In this document: positions 15,001 through 21,877 of the stretch, piece by piece
Numbering within the stretch: the first letter of the stretch is position 1
How the letters are laid out: every line of letters starts with the position of its first letter
From: Ichthyophonus hoferi
Lineage: Eukaryota > Opisthokonta > Ichthyosporea > Ichthyophonida > Ichthyophonidae
Assembly: GCA_002751075.1 (NCBI GenBank)
Contig: NAOQ01000333.1
Coordinates: 2,704 to 29,147, forward strand
Length of the DNA stretch: 26,444 bases
Reading direction: 5' to 3'
The notes under the pieces: model-generated
Databases searched by the model: none
What the model was told of the DNA's origin: nothing
Seen by the model: the letters and a program-made list of their open reading frames with translations, nothing else
Translations under genes and position numbers: made by a program

Positions 15001-18000
15001 CGGTCACTGTCAGTAAACCATGGAAAAATATCCTGGTCCTCACGGCTAATACATATACAACCAGAACGTATGCTTGTATATGTATAATAGCATTGCATAA
15101 TTAGTTATTTGTACAAAAAAATAATAAAAATAGCATGAATAATATTTTTTAAAAAAGAGAGATATGTATAGGTAGAGAGGTAGAGGGTATATAGAAAGAA
15201 AGGAAATGACTGGGCAAAATGTAGTAAGAAGAATCTCATTAGATGCCTTGGAGAGGGTGGCATGGATACAGAGAAAGGGAGTTTAGAGGGGATGAAATGG
15301 AACAGAGGAAGAGAAAGTAAAAACATAAAGTTATCACATACTAAATTGAAAAAAGGGAGTTTGATATGGTTGATGTTGTTATTTGCTTTCATGTATTGAA
15401 GAGCGGTAACTGTAAGGAGTACAAATAATTAATGGTTGGGAGAAGGAGGAGAAAGGTGTGTGAGATTCTAGCTGTCTCCCACTTACTGTATATGTCAAAG
15501 CCTAACATAGTTAGGTATGTAATTAATAAGTATTTGTTAAAACATTGGATCAGTCAATCCATCTACACAGTCACACATTTTCAAAAACACACACAGCAAT
15601 ATCATAGTATATAACTATAGGGCGCCTAAATTGTTATTATTATAACAGGCCCATTAAGAGTACAGTGTATGGTTAGTTAGAACTAATTAGGACTAATTAT
15701 CCTTCCAAATAAACATAGCACTATAAACTATATCCACGTACTGATTATGGTCTTAATAGTAGCGGCATCAGCAACTTCGTCCATGGCTAAGATTTTATCT
15801 GCAAGATCTGATTGGCAGGGGTGAGTTGAGGTTAGTTGAGGCAAAAGTATTTATGAGAATGTGAGATTAAAAGGCACATATATGCAGGGTGAATGTATGT
15901 AGGTATATATGGATAGATAAATAGATGTATGTATACATGCACATCAAAGAGATATGTGTGTGTATGGTAAATAGCAACAGAGATATTAACCATCATCAGG
16001 AACCACTGCCTCCACCTGAGGCACTGACTGTGAAAATCCACCGAATAAGGGAGAGGAACGGCCCGTGGGCCCTGTCTGAGATTGAAAATTGGCATGTATT
16101 AACATACTAGTCCTAGCGTGTATATCGGGTAAAAGCATAATGTGTAGATATGTCAGGAAAAATAAGATAGGTATGTGCATGTAACCTTATGTATCTATCC
16201 ACAACAGGGAAAAGAACATCTAATGATGAGAAAAATACATCACCAAAGCCCCGTTGGCCTTTAGAGTGGTTAGGTAAAGCGCGTAACCTAAGGTATGGCT
16301 CGTAGACCTGATAAGGAATATATCAACGGGATTGTTTTTAATCGCTTTCTCTTCAATAGCTGCTCTATTTTGTAACATTCCATCCAATTACCTAGCACTT
16401 TTATCGAGTATTCATGTAGAAAACCTGGAAATGGTCCTTATAATGATCATTTAGCATATGACTACAAATAGACTATTAGTAAGGTCGCTATGGTTACAAC
16501 GACATGGTTGTAAGTACCAATGAATTGACTCCATTTTAATCTCTTCCTGTACGTTTTTGGTAAAAAGAAAATCTATTGAGGTTTAACTTCATGGTTTTTT
16601 TATGGAAATATAGATTTAGTGATCTTAAATCAATCATAGAGAAAGAATGGTTAGTAAATTATCCAATAAGTCAATATTGCTATTTGACGTCCACGCCAGA
16701 ATTTTCATTATTACAGGGTCAATAATGACATAAATACGATTGACCTTATCTAAATATAGACAAAAAGGTTACTTATTGCTCCCTTCCGAGCAACCAATTC
16801 ATCAAGCAACAATTAATGCTTCAATCCAAAAAAGGCTTTGGTATATAATTCTAACCTTCTACCTATCCCAGTCATTTCATTTCTGTTGACAGCTAAGGGA
16901 GTATCTTGGTTAATTATAATATTTAGTGTGTGATAGATAATAAGGAATAGACCGACAGATTAGCTGTAGGCGGTTGATTTAATTTTTAATATAATTATAT
17001 AAGAAAGTAAGAATATAAATAATATAAATGGAAATAAAAATGGGAATAATAATAATAACAATAGGAATGATAAGATTGAAATGATGATGATATAATAATA
17101 ATAATAATAATAATACTAATAGCAATAATGATAGCAAGATTAATAACAATAGTAGCAACAACAATAGTAAAAATAACAATAAGAAAAATAACAATCATAA
17201 TAATAATAACCACAAACTATGCAATACAATGCAGCATACTACCTTTGTTTTCTTAGCTACATTCCCTGGTGGTACCCCTACACCTAGTGTTCTCTTGATC
17301 GCCTGACTAGGTTTTAATCCCTGCTTACCTCCTCCTGCATACATATACACATGTATTAAATTTTAAATATGCTCTAATACTGACTAGACCTTAAATCTTT
17401 CCTTAGTAAAATGTGTACTTGGCGCTTGGTTTCTAATATTTATTATTAACCAGTGATGGAATAGCATAGAGCATAGTCTATTAAAATTTAAATAATCGTT
17501 TGGCAGTTGACAATACGATTGATGGCAAGGGCATAGACCCATTGTTAGTGTTTGGTAAGCAATGCACTCGGACATATTTCAATAGGGTTGGTGGTATGAT
17601 ATCTTTTTATGCATGTTACTTCATTGTACATCCTTACAGTAATATGTTTGTCTTAAGAGATGCGTTTTTGTATGGACCTGTATATATACTTGGTGTATTT
17701 CTTCACTCACATCTTTCTCTCCTGTTCTGTATAAATATATATTGTCTTCATTCTCTCTCTCTTGTTTCCTCTTTCTGGTATTGTTATGATTATGTGCAAT
17801 GTATGATTGGTTCACGCTGTGACAGCCCACATGTTCACTTATTCTTAACCCTCTTTTTCCTTTAGACATCTAAAAACCATAACTGCATGCGTTTTAAATG
17901 CTTCCCATTGCCGCTCTAAGCCTTCTCTCTGTAGCCTATTAACCATGTATCTTCTTGCACGTTATTCTTTTCCATCCTTAATCTATCCTGTTGTTTAACT

Positions 18001-18502
18001 CGATTGTCTCTCCTATAACCCATGTCCTTCCTTTTATCTATCATATATACTCCCTCCAGTAACAAACAGATACCATCACGACAGCAACCATAGTGAGGCA
18101 GGAAACTGTCCTTTCTGTTACACCTCTGCTGTATATAGTGTTCATATCTGACACTTAGATAGCTATAACAAAATAAAGATGTTAATGTGCCAACCCACTA
18201 ACAATTACATTACTTATACATATTTGTTATACATACTAATTATACATGATTTATTTTGCTGAAATGAATAAATCGAAGCCTATATAGTGTTACAGCCCAT
18301 TCCCTCTACCTCAGTCAGTGCAAAATATAATAATAAAAATATCACGCGTTTCCTGTGCTATAACCTACCCAAGGTAAACATATCCGAAAGATTAGCAGCA
18401 TTCTGGTGCGAACGCCCTGGAGGCTTGGGAGAGTTTGATATTACAGGTGGTTTTTTAGGCGGTGCGACCCCGGGCCGACCTAAAGAGCTCATGTTTGTTT
18501 GC
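1..18502 (-). CDS. INTS1: Integrator complex subunit 1 (INTS1), 5' half, 31-32 exons
   Basis: INTS1 is the largest scaffold subunit of the nuclear Integrator complex, which cleaves snRNA 3' ends and terminates promoter-proximal RNA polymerase II. Identification rests on collinear similarity to human INTS1 recalled from memory. Examples are WPEAFVQ (human WPEIFVK), FKEIRLWASSHLDQWLNNP (human YKEVRLLAVQKLEMWLQNP), IGYQPPPVALTPLFWK (human LPPGYQPPNLAISTLYWK) and RSPDYLLEVLERTQ (human RNPDFLLHIIQRQ). The start ATG is at 18492. Splice phases agree across all 31 placed exons, giving about 1,116 codons against about 2,190 residues in human, so the 3' half lies beyond position 1. The protein looks like an alpha-helical solenoid with a low-complexity basic N-terminus and a Ser/Pro-rich linker around residues 316-390. 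No break in the reading frame was seen. Introns run from tens to over a thousand bases and are far more AT-rich than the exons. Confidence 0.95.
235..320. repeat. TAGTATAA low-complexity tract
   Basis: Degenerate TAGTATAATAG units in the intron after INTS1 exon 31. Confidence 0.75.
448..522 (-). CDS. INTS1: INTS1 exon 31
   Basis: Residues 1092-1116. LSNYAWLSQPAA aligns with human LQGYQWLLRDLP. Acceptor CTTAG after a strong pyrimidine tract, donor GTGGGT, ends in phase 1. The acidic stretch found before this motif in human is absent. Confidence 0.78.
523..860 (-). other. INTS1 intron 30
   Basis: No gene is seen in this 338-base intron. It contains scattered CCAAT/ATTGG pentamers and an A/G-rich stretch at 820-850. 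Confidence 0.7.
861..1029 (-). CDS. INTS1: INTS1 exon 30
   Basis: Residues 1036-1091. LDIVSQVVARLQGACGGGCV and KEVMGYFMAKLANKQSKYRT match human LLGRLQDLLLGPKADEQTTC and CEVLDYFLRRLGSSQVASRV. A run of nine G on the coding strand encodes the Gly-Gly-Gly. Acceptor ATCAG, donor GTATGT, ends in phase 1. Confidence 0.9.
1030..1776 (-). other. INTS1 intron 29
   Basis: No gene is seen. It holds a TATG microsatellite at 1053-1080 and AT-rich low-complexity sequence around 1170-1250 and 1460-1550. Confidence 0.7.
1053..1080. repeat. TATG microsatellite
   Basis: Five to six near-perfect TATG units in the intron between INTS1 exons 29 and 30. Confidence 0.9.
1777..1875 (-). CDS. INTS1: INTS1 exon 29
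   Basis: Residues 1003-1035. VLSEYLFVKLLNE matches human CLCEFLLHDAVDD, followed by an acidic tail (EMEGTDDSKD) like human SGEEDDEGES. Acceptor TTTAG, donor GTAAGG, phase 0 at both ends. Confidence 0.9.
2420..2501 (-). CDS. INTS1: INTS1 exon 28
   Basis: Residues 975-1002. MNAKWLVPIVEGPGTSVDQM matches human SMPWLADLVQSSEGSLDVL. Acceptor TACAG, donor GTAGGG, ends in phase 0. Confidence 0.92.
2833..3065 (-). CDS. INTS1: INTS1 exon 27
   Basis: Residues 898-974. RKPPRETLVEVARLNDTLHL and RSPDYLLEVLERTQ match human RRPPPHILDQVKSLNQSLRL and RNPDFLLHIIQRQ. This is the clearest single identification of INTS1 in the window. Acceptor TACAG, donor GTACGT, ends in phase 2. Confidence 0.96.
3066..3758 (-). 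other. INTS1 intron 26
   Basis: No gene is seen. It has AT-rich sequence, a GTAGATAG-type simple repeat at about 3257-3288, and a T9A7 run at 3729-3744. Confidence 0.65.
3759..3821 (-). CDS. INTS1: INTS1 exon 26
   Basis: Residues 877-897. LKAELMEMRKEKDDVMLLE matches human LNRELQTAQREKQEILAFE, a charged helix. Acceptor TACAG, donor GTGATT, phase 0 at both ends. Confidence 0.9.
4264..4419 (-). CDS. INTS1: INTS1 exon 25
   Basis: Residues 825-876. ENPTMKLLIEMSI matches human EYPTLKMLMEMVM, and DRTE matches ETRTE. Acceptor TGCAG, donor GTAACC, phase 0 at both ends. Confidence 0.95.
4820..4902 (-). CDS. INTS1: INTS1 exon 24
   Basis: Residues 797-824. YPIGYQPPPVALTPLFWK matches human LPPGYQPPNLAISTLYWK, one of the best-conserved stretches. 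Acceptor AACAG, donor GTATGT, ends in phase 0. Confidence 0.94.
5221..5283 (-). CDS. INTS1: INTS1 exon 23, 63-nt exon
   Basis: Residues 776-796, ending INASPKDIVESVLRI, aligned with human LKVGRTQLIDAVLNL. The acceptor TTAG at 5284 keeps phase 1. A better-looking CAG 19 bases upstream would shift the frame. Donor GTAGGC, ends in phase 1. Confidence 0.8.
   Translation of the reverse strand: MAMLCLSMLLLKILWNPSFV
5284..6051 (-). other. INTS1 intron 22
   Basis: No gene is seen. A long TATTATA-type low-complexity tract lies at about 5460-5545. Confidence 0.65.
6052..6145 (-). CDS. INTS1: INTS1 exon 22
   Basis: Residues 745-775. LSPLTSDHGLAMLQIAVIRA aligns with human LPLGPADAMELADHLVKRA. Acceptor TACAG, donor GTATGC, ends in phase 1. 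Confidence 0.88.
6146..7329 (-). other. INTS1 introns 20 and 21
   Basis: Apart from exon 21 (6787-6885), no gene is seen. The introns are AT-rich with TATG/CATA-type simple sequence around 6550-6600 and 6730-6760. Confidence 0.6.
6787..6885 (-). CDS. INTS1: INTS1 exon 21
   Basis: Residues 712-744. VVQNCIPVRDTTILNLTYM aligns with human FLRLCSEVPILEDTLMRIL. Acceptor TACAG, donor GTACTT, phase 0 at both ends. Confidence 0.88.
7330..7368 (-). CDS. INTS1: INTS1 exon 20, 39-nt exon
   Basis: Thirteen codons, FDDYARPSECLDK, in the place of human FTEQPETYYKWDN. Acceptor ATCAG, donor GTGAGT, phase 0 at both ends. Confidence 0.83.
7454..7560. repeat. GATAGTAT minisatellite
   Basis: Repeated GATAGTAT/GTATGTAT units in the intron between INTS1 exons 19 and 20. 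Confidence 0.8.
7577..7602 (-). CDS. INTS1: INTS1 exon 19, 26-nt microexon
   Basis: Encodes SCSVFKACV across the junctions, matching human VHCLHKVLF. Both phases (1 in, 0 out) fit the neighbouring exons and would otherwise be incompatible. Acceptor GATAG, donor GTTATG, which is not a strong site. Confidence 0.72.
7946..8018 (-). CDS. INTS1: INTS1 exon 18
   Basis: Residues 666-689. DASIRWLRFESHQFWPVIS aligns with human DAVWWLHTVVPSISKL. Acceptor AATAG, donor GTAAGC, ends in phase 1. Confidence 0.83.
8277..8398. repeat. CATA/GATA microsatellite
   Basis: An imperfect CATA array with interspersed ATAG units, starting just after the donor of INTS1 exon 17. ORFs in it (for example Met-Tyr-Val and Thr-Tyr-Ile strings) are artefacts of the repeat. 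Confidence 0.9.
8401..8468 (-). CDS. INTS1: INTS1 exon 17
   Basis: Residues 643-665. KALRAFQEGVADMQ matches human EVLRSFQNQIAAIQ. Acceptor CCTAG, donor GTATGT, ends in phase 0. The donor runs directly into a CATA-rich microsatellite. Confidence 0.9.
8711..8790. repeat. 16-bp minisatellite, about five units, CCAAT-bearing
   Basis: Units start at 8711, 8727, 8743, 8759 and 8775. The first four follow GACTGAATGAACCAAT closely and each ends in CCAAT; the fifth is eroded. Lies in the INTS1 intron between exons 16 and 17. Confidence 0.85.
8831..8930 (-). CDS. INTS1: INTS1 exon 16
   Basis: Residues 610-642, starting NHFAYAIIDIVCYTCLLC. It aligns with human RFVVHITDVLAVSMML. Acceptor GGCAG, donor GTACGT, ends in phase 1. 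Confidence 0.9.
9365..9482 (-). CDS. INTS1: INTS1 exon 15
   Basis: Residues 570-609. VLRRVIVKNLNHNFNFKNF matches human LLREIIKQTKHEINFQAF. Acceptor TGCAG, donor GTAATA, ends in phase 0. Confidence 0.92.
9982..10061 (-). CDS. INTS1: INTS1 exon 14
   Basis: Residues 544-569, starting DAYASFAAVCLDLLVKD. It matches human ELAPKFLAMVFQDLLTNKD. Acceptor TGTAG, donor GTTAGT, ends in phase 2. Confidence 0.92.
10250..10312. repeat. AAAGAAAG purine tract
   Basis: Almost pure A/G strand. On the transcribed (minus) strand this is a long pyrimidine tract inside INTS1 intron 13. Confidence 0.85.
10368..10547 (-). CDS. INTS1: INTS1 exon 13
   Basis: Residues 484-543, starting YLEQLERLLGNNPHYVRIVL and containing NPNPAKTFDMQLLSLIL. 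They align with human LLSAHKDNLGTTIKLVI and RNPNNMQVLYTAL. Acceptor CACAG, donor GTAGGG, phase 0 at both ends. Confidence 0.92.
10942..11085. repeat. 144-bp direct repeat, left copy abutting the gap
   Basis: Identical, as far as I can read, to 11722-11865, and it ends exactly at the first N. A perfect repeat touching a gap usually means overlapping contig ends left unmerged, not a biological duplication. Confidence 0.9.
11086..11717. other. assembly gap (632 N)
   Basis: A run of 632 unknown bases. Any reading frame across it is meaningless. Confidence 0.99.
11722..11865. repeat. 144-bp direct repeat, right copy after the gap
   Basis: Second copy of 10942-11085, beginning five bases after the last N. 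The offset between copies is 780 bases. Confidence 0.9.
11891..12019 (-). CDS. INTS1: INTS1 exon 12
   Basis: Residues 441-483. DNEDIETVLNMVKVKFKH matches human GSEDMDVISHLIKIRLKP. Acceptor ACAG, donor GTAAGC, ends in phase 0. The following intron contains the assembly gap. Confidence 0.93.
12202..12305 (-). CDS. INTS1: INTS1 exon 11
   Basis: Residues 406-440. TCCFKEIRLWASSHLDQWLN matches human STCGYKEVRLLAVQKLEMWL. This is probably within the INTS1-specific conserved block called DUF3677. Acceptor AACAG, donor GTACCT, ends in phase 0. Confidence 0.93.
12618..12886 (-). CDS. INTS1: INTS1 exon 10, Ser/Pro-rich linker
   Basis: The longest exon, residues 316-405. Its first 70 or so residues are rich in Ser, Pro, Gly and acidic residues (for example SSGTPIPGASSPAP). 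This is presumably the disordered linker found at the same place in human INTS1. The end, NNEELQKCIKDYVMEK, restarts the helical part and matches human YEELAESVEEYVLD. Acceptor CTCAG, donor GTAGGC, ends in phase 1. Confidence 0.9.
13445..13563 (-). CDS. INTS1: INTS1 exon 9
   Basis: Residues 277-315. VFLEDTMMDRQWVD and FVENIMTAF match human VYIEDSLGERIWVD and FVDNIQTAF very closely. Acceptor TATAG, donor GTAGGT, ends in phase 2. Confidence 0.93.
14196..14378 (-). CDS. INTS1: INTS1 exon 8
   Basis: Residues 216-276. REDDSIN, YNLACNIL and WPEAFVQ match human RRDASIN, VLACNLL and WPEIFVK, with about 16 extra residues between the first two. The acceptor (AGAGAG before GCAATG) has a weak pyrimidine tract. 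Donor GTTGGG, ends in phase 0. Confidence 0.9.
14399..14522. repeat. ATT/ATTATT microsatellite
   Basis: Imperfect trinucleotide ATT array in the intron between INTS1 exons 7 and 8. Confidence 0.85.
14672..14812 (-). CDS. INTS1: INTS1 exon 7
   Basis: Residues 169-215. The second half, LISLLTQLLLCRKKPGLFIV, matches human STLYLSLMYLAKIKPNIFAT. The acceptor (GGTAG) was chosen for phase and is weak, so the 5' edge could move. The first half has no counterpart in human INTS1. Donor GTAGGT, ends in phase 0. Confidence 0.78.
14893..14932. repeat. ATTTTTTT tract
   Basis: T-rich run with regular A interruptions in INTS1 intron 6. Confidence 0.8.
15342..15409 (-). CDS. INTS1: INTS1 exon 6
   Basis: Residues 146-168, starting ITALQYMKANNNINH and ending PFFNL. 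It aligns with human GAVKQLKVTRAKPD. Acceptor TACAG, donor GTATGT, ends in phase 0. Confidence 0.75.
15742..15807 (-). CDS. INTS1: INTS1 exon 5
   Basis: Residues 124-145, LADKILAMDEVADAATIKTI, aligning with human VLLDEIEAAELEGNDDRI. Acceptor ATCAG, donor GTACGT, ends in phase 1. Confidence 0.8.
15991..16075 (-). CDS. INTS1: INTS1 exon 4
   Basis: Residues 96-123, TGPTGRSSPLFGGFSQSVPQ followed by VEAVVPDD. It aligns with human SPSIKEPSVVPIEVLP. Acceptor CTCAG, donor GTTAAT, ends in phase 1. The opposite strand is also open here but fits neither gene. Confidence 0.72.
16239..16307 (-). CDS. INTS1: INTS1 exon 3
   Basis: Residues 73-95, starting VYEPYLRLRALPN and ending GFGD. The region is poorly conserved, so the exon is supported mainly by phase: a phase-0 CAG acceptor and a phase-0 GTATTT donor. 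A nearer GTGATG donor would break the frame into exon 4. Confidence 0.6.
16308..17242 (-). other. INTS1 intron 2
   Basis: No gene is seen. Positions 16990-17215 are an AAT/ATA-rich low-complexity tract; translations of it are low-complexity Ile/Leu strings with no meaning. Confidence 0.7.
17030..17215. repeat. AAT/ATA-rich tract
   Basis: Degenerate AATAATA sequence in INTS1 intron 2. Confidence 0.8.
17243..17334 (-). CDS. INTS1: INTS1 exon 2
   Basis: Residues 42-72, a Gly/Lys-rich peptide ending PPGNVAKKTK. The basic AKKTK is a possible nuclear localisation signal, in the same place as human LTKRPKL. Acceptor TGCAG, donor GTAGTA, ends in phase 0. Confidence 0.8.
17335..18368 (-). other. INTS1 intron 1
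   Basis: The 1.03-kb first coding intron is T-rich on the plus strand at 17690-17870. A 121-codon plus-strand ORF (17500-17865) has no recognisable motif and ends in that tract, so it is probably chance. Confidence 0.6.
18369..18502 (-). CDS. INTS1: INTS1 exon 1 (start codon at 18492)
   Basis: A CAG acceptor at 18503 is followed by ten 5'-UTR bases and ATG at 18492-18490. The exon encodes residues 1-41, starting MSSLGRPGVAPPKKPP and ending SDMFTLG, like the human stretch GDFIALG. The donor is GTAGGT and the exon ends in phase 1. The peptide is rich in Pro, Gly and Lys and probably disordered. Confidence 0.82.
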
Positions 18503-18720
18503 CTGTAGCAGGTGTGCCAATAAAGGGACAAACTAAGAGAGAATTAGGCATAAAAATAGTAGATAGATACAATAAATATAAATACATATGTACGTATATA
18601 AATATATATGTATTTATGTATGTATATATGTAATATAAATCTTACATTACATACATAAGTAATAATATATAATAAATATATAGTATATTAAATATTGTAT
18701 TATATTATATATCCACTCAC
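18503..18720 (-). other. predicted 5'-UTR intron of INTS1
   Basis: On the minus strand a strong donor (GATAG followed by GTGAGTGG, at 18721/18720) pairs with a CTACAG acceptor at 18503, ten bases before the start codon. The 218-base interval contains an AT/TATG-rich tract (18580-18715). No ORF crosses it. Confidence 0.5.
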
Positions 18721-18890
18721 CTATCGTCTGAGCCAGACTATGTTTATGTATGACGTCTGCACTGTCCCATATATGGACTAATGACACTGGTGCAGATTGG
18801 CTATTGGCCTACCGAGACAATTTGACACAGATTGACGGCAATAACTATCTCTCAGGGCCCGCTTATCTAGAGTCAGATAGATATACCCCC
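18721..18890 (-). other. candidate non-coding first exon and promoter-proximal region of INTS1
   Basis: This is less AT-rich than its surroundings and sits directly upstream of a strong minus-strand donor. It would be the first exon if the 5'-UTR intron is real. The outer limit is arbitrary because the transcription start cannot be seen. Confidence 0.35.
18751..18807. promoter_or_regulatory. CRE-like site and paired inverted CCAAT boxes
   Basis: TGACGTCT at 18751-18758 resembles a CRE/ATF half-palindrome. ATTGG occurs at 18796-18800 and again at 18803-18807, giving two CCAAT boxes on the minus strand seven bases apart. CCAAT pairs are typical of NF-Y-driven bidirectional promoters, and this site lies between the divergent INTS1 and SRP68 genes. 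Function is inferred. Confidence 0.35.
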
Positions 18891-19048
18891 CATAAAAACT
18901 ATAAAATGCAATAATTTTTTTAAAATATTTGACTTTTTTTTTTAAAATGACCTGAATATAAACATTAATACGTATTTATTTAATGAGTCCTAATATATAT
19001 GATACAGATAGGTAGTCCTGGGTTATGCTATGTAAATATGTATATAGT

Positions 19049-19400
19049 ATTGGTATAAATTATATCTATAAATATACAATTAGAATAAGATATATATCTT
19101 GTTGATGTAAACCATATATATATGTACTTTTATGGTACTAGGGTAATATATATATTATTGGTGTAAACTATTTATATAAAATAAAAAATTTATTTGTTTA
19201 CTATGAGAGTAATATATACAGGAGTGGTGTAGACCATATCTATTTGTGGACTATTGGTTTAAACCATATTTATTTATATACTATTGGTGGAATAAATATA
19301 TTTATACTTATATCCAATTGGTGTAAACCATATGTAGCAATATATAATTAGTACCAACCAATCGCAAGGTCTAGGGGGTTTAAACCATATTTCAGAAACG
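19049..19400. repeat. degenerate ATTGGTGTAAACCATAT direct-repeat array
   Basis: Related versions of one motif recur in the same direction, beginning near 19049, 19101, 19157, 19223, 19253, 19283, 19317 and 19375. The clearest are at 19157 (ATTGGTGTAAACTAT), 19253 (ATTGGTTTAAACCATAT) and 19317 (ATTGGTGTAAACCATAT). Spacing is irregular, about 30-66 bases, with TATTTATA-like filler. Most copies carry ATTGG, an inverted CCAAT box. Two contain the palindrome GGTTTAAACC or its core. Confidence 0.7.
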
Positions 19401-19585
19401 TAACCCCCCCCCCACCAATTTCCTCGACCAGAAATTCATAAACGAATGTAAGTATGTTTTTACACTGCGAGTCTGGCGTAAGGTGAATTTAGTAGATTGA
19501 AATAACTAAGAAGGGGGTACATAACGCTTTCAATATTAGGGTAGAATATATATCTTCTAGGTTTTGTTCAGTTAATATCACACTC

Positions 19586-19664
19586 ATGTCCGAACCTATG
19601 GATGAAGAGGTTTCTGTACCTACTGTGGAAGGGTCGGAGAATGTTGCCAAGTTTTCACTAAACA
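19586..19664 (+). CDS. SRP68: SRP68 exon 1 (start codon)
   Basis: ATG at 19586 opens MSEPMDEEVSVPTVEG and ends KFSLN, which joins exon 2 to give FSLNILAFIKEAQ, matching human LSLEILQIIKESQ. Donor GTATCC, ends in phase 1. Confidence 0.85.
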
Positions 19665-21844
19665 GTATCCATTATTATTCGTGCCTGCCAAGCAAGTACA
19701 CCTACCTATAGGTGTAGACTCGGGGGGAGAGCGAGTAAACTAAAAATTCACTCTTTTCTTTTACTCTTTCTTTCTCCTATAGTTAATATTCAAGACCGAC
19801 TACCCTCTTTTATGTTTACAAGCTCCTTTTTTCTGTAACAAATGTTTATTTCGTTTTGTTTTGCCAACACCCCTCTATATGTTAAATATTTATTATTCTC
19901 ACTCCATTTATACTTTCTATGCATATTTTTCCTTGACCTTGCGCCATATCTGTTAAAATTCATCCTGTTTTTTTAAAAATTAAAAACACCGACAAACCAC
20001 ATACAATAGAATTCTTTTTGTAAATATACCTACATAATTTATAGCGATCCTCGTTCTTCCCCTCCATTCTTCCCTTATTTCATAGTAGGTAGTTTTTCAT
20101 AGCTACTCTTATATGGCTATATATATATTCTTTTTCTTTGCGTGGTCTTGTTTTATGAATACTGTCCTTAACACCCGGTAGTCCTTGCCTTTATTAAGGA
20201 GGCTCAGATGCAACATGGCCTTCGCCATGGTGACTATGAACGGTATAGGTGAGTAGGGGTACTGTATGAAAAGGCACAGAGTGTAATTTTTAATTTTTTA
20301 ATTATTTCTTCTCCCCTAGTCGGAATCATGTAATATACATGTATCTATGGATGTCTATTAACATATATATATTCACTCTTACGCGGTCCTATGCAAGTAT
20401 CTCCCTAGAACATTCCTGTAATTCGTTGCTAGAACTATTTGGTCACCATTGCATGTTGAAGCCTGTCTATCTGTGGTATATTTTGGATGCAGAAGCGTAC
20501 ACAGAGATATATTTTTATATTAACATACATTCTAATATACAATTATATACACACATACATACTGTCATACATGTACATACATACTATCATGTACACATAC
20601 ATACGGCCATATTTACTACCATATACACTACAATACGCACATATCATCCTTCTACTTATTGGCTATATGTCACCCTTCCTCTACAGACAGTACTGTTCAC
20701 GTCGCCTCCATCGTATCCGTACATCGTTGTCTTTCATGTGTGGTAAGCATAAATACGTTGGCCAATCATTAACTGTTGAGGATGTCTCTGACGAAAGGTA
20801 TGACATCCCTCTCATTCGTGTATTCTTTTACATCTCTCTTATCTCTTATATACATACAGTGCGTTTTATATTACACTTTTCCCCTTTTATTCTACACCTC
20901 ATAAAGATATTTTGTTTCCAGCTTAATGTTTGGGATACACTATCAGCTGGATATTGCAATGATGTAATAGATTTTAACGACTACGGCATATGGCTGTGTG
21001 TATGATACCAATAAAAATCTTCTCTCTGAGCAATTCACTGACTTTTATCCAATGTATTTATTATTTTCTTCCTAGACATTTCAAGTATATGATGGGATCT
21101 TGTATTGATTTGTTTTTTGGGAATATAAATGACCAATTGGCTGATACATATAAGTTTTATCTTATTAATATCCTACGTAATATAAACTCGGCGCTAGTTA
21201 TAGTACTTACATATATTCGTATATATATTGCATATGAATTGGCTGGTATTTTGGTTGCATAATATCTTGTGCTTCTCATTGGCCTGCCATGTCGCTGATT
21301 CATGATCTACTGTCTCAACTTGCTAATTGTATGAACATACTTTGTCATTTGTTGCTACTTATTCATTTCACACTCTAGTAGCTAACTTCTAACCAATCCA
21401 ATGCACTTTTATTACTTTATTTCTATCTTCTTTGATTTATTTAAGCTCATTCTGGGCCCTCTCCCTGCTTGCTATCCTGCTAATATATCAATACACATAT
21501 TCTATTTCTAGTACTACAGCACACACATACATGCATATACATACACACACGCATATATAGTCTCTGTCTAGCATAACACCACACCCACCCACACACATAC
21601 TCTCTCTCAGACATCTCTTAATTCCTCTGATGCAGACAGAGCGGTGTTGGGCCTATGCACAGCAGTTAAAACTAGAAGCTAAGGCCGAAGACTTTAACCC
21701 ACGCAAGCTACAACACATGAGAGCTAGGTTAGCAAAGGCAGTCAAATATGCTGCACAATTGGAGACATTGGCTAATAGTGATAGATGGGAGCCTAGGACA
21801 GGGCTGGAGGCTAAGGTAAGGGATAGTTAATTGGACTATTATAG

Positions 21845-21877
<33 letters not shown>

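Noticed and set aside
15925-16110. Plus-strand ORF containing EPLPPPEALTVKIHRIRERN
   Set aside because: Antisense of INTS1 exon 4, where the minus strand has matching splice sites and phase and aligns with human INTS1.
16979-17213. Poly-Leu and poly-Ile ORFs on the minus strand
   Set aside because: Translations of an AAT/ATA-rich low-complexity tract.
17500-17865. 121-codon plus-strand ORF in INTS1 intron 1
   Set aside because: No recognisable domain, ends in a pyrimidine-rich low-complexity tract, and lies wholly within an intron of a well-supported gene.
1-18368. High density of CCAAT/ATTGG pentamers in INTS1 introns as a regulatory signal
   Set aside because: By rough estimate the frequency is only modestly above expectation for this base composition, and I cannot run the count.
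20339-21005. Two overlapping plus-strand ORFs of 135 and 172 codons
   Set aside because: The 135-codon ORF crosses SRP68 exon 3 in the wrong frame. The 172-codon ORF reads through exon 3 only with intron sequence on both sides. Both are mostly microsatellite translation.
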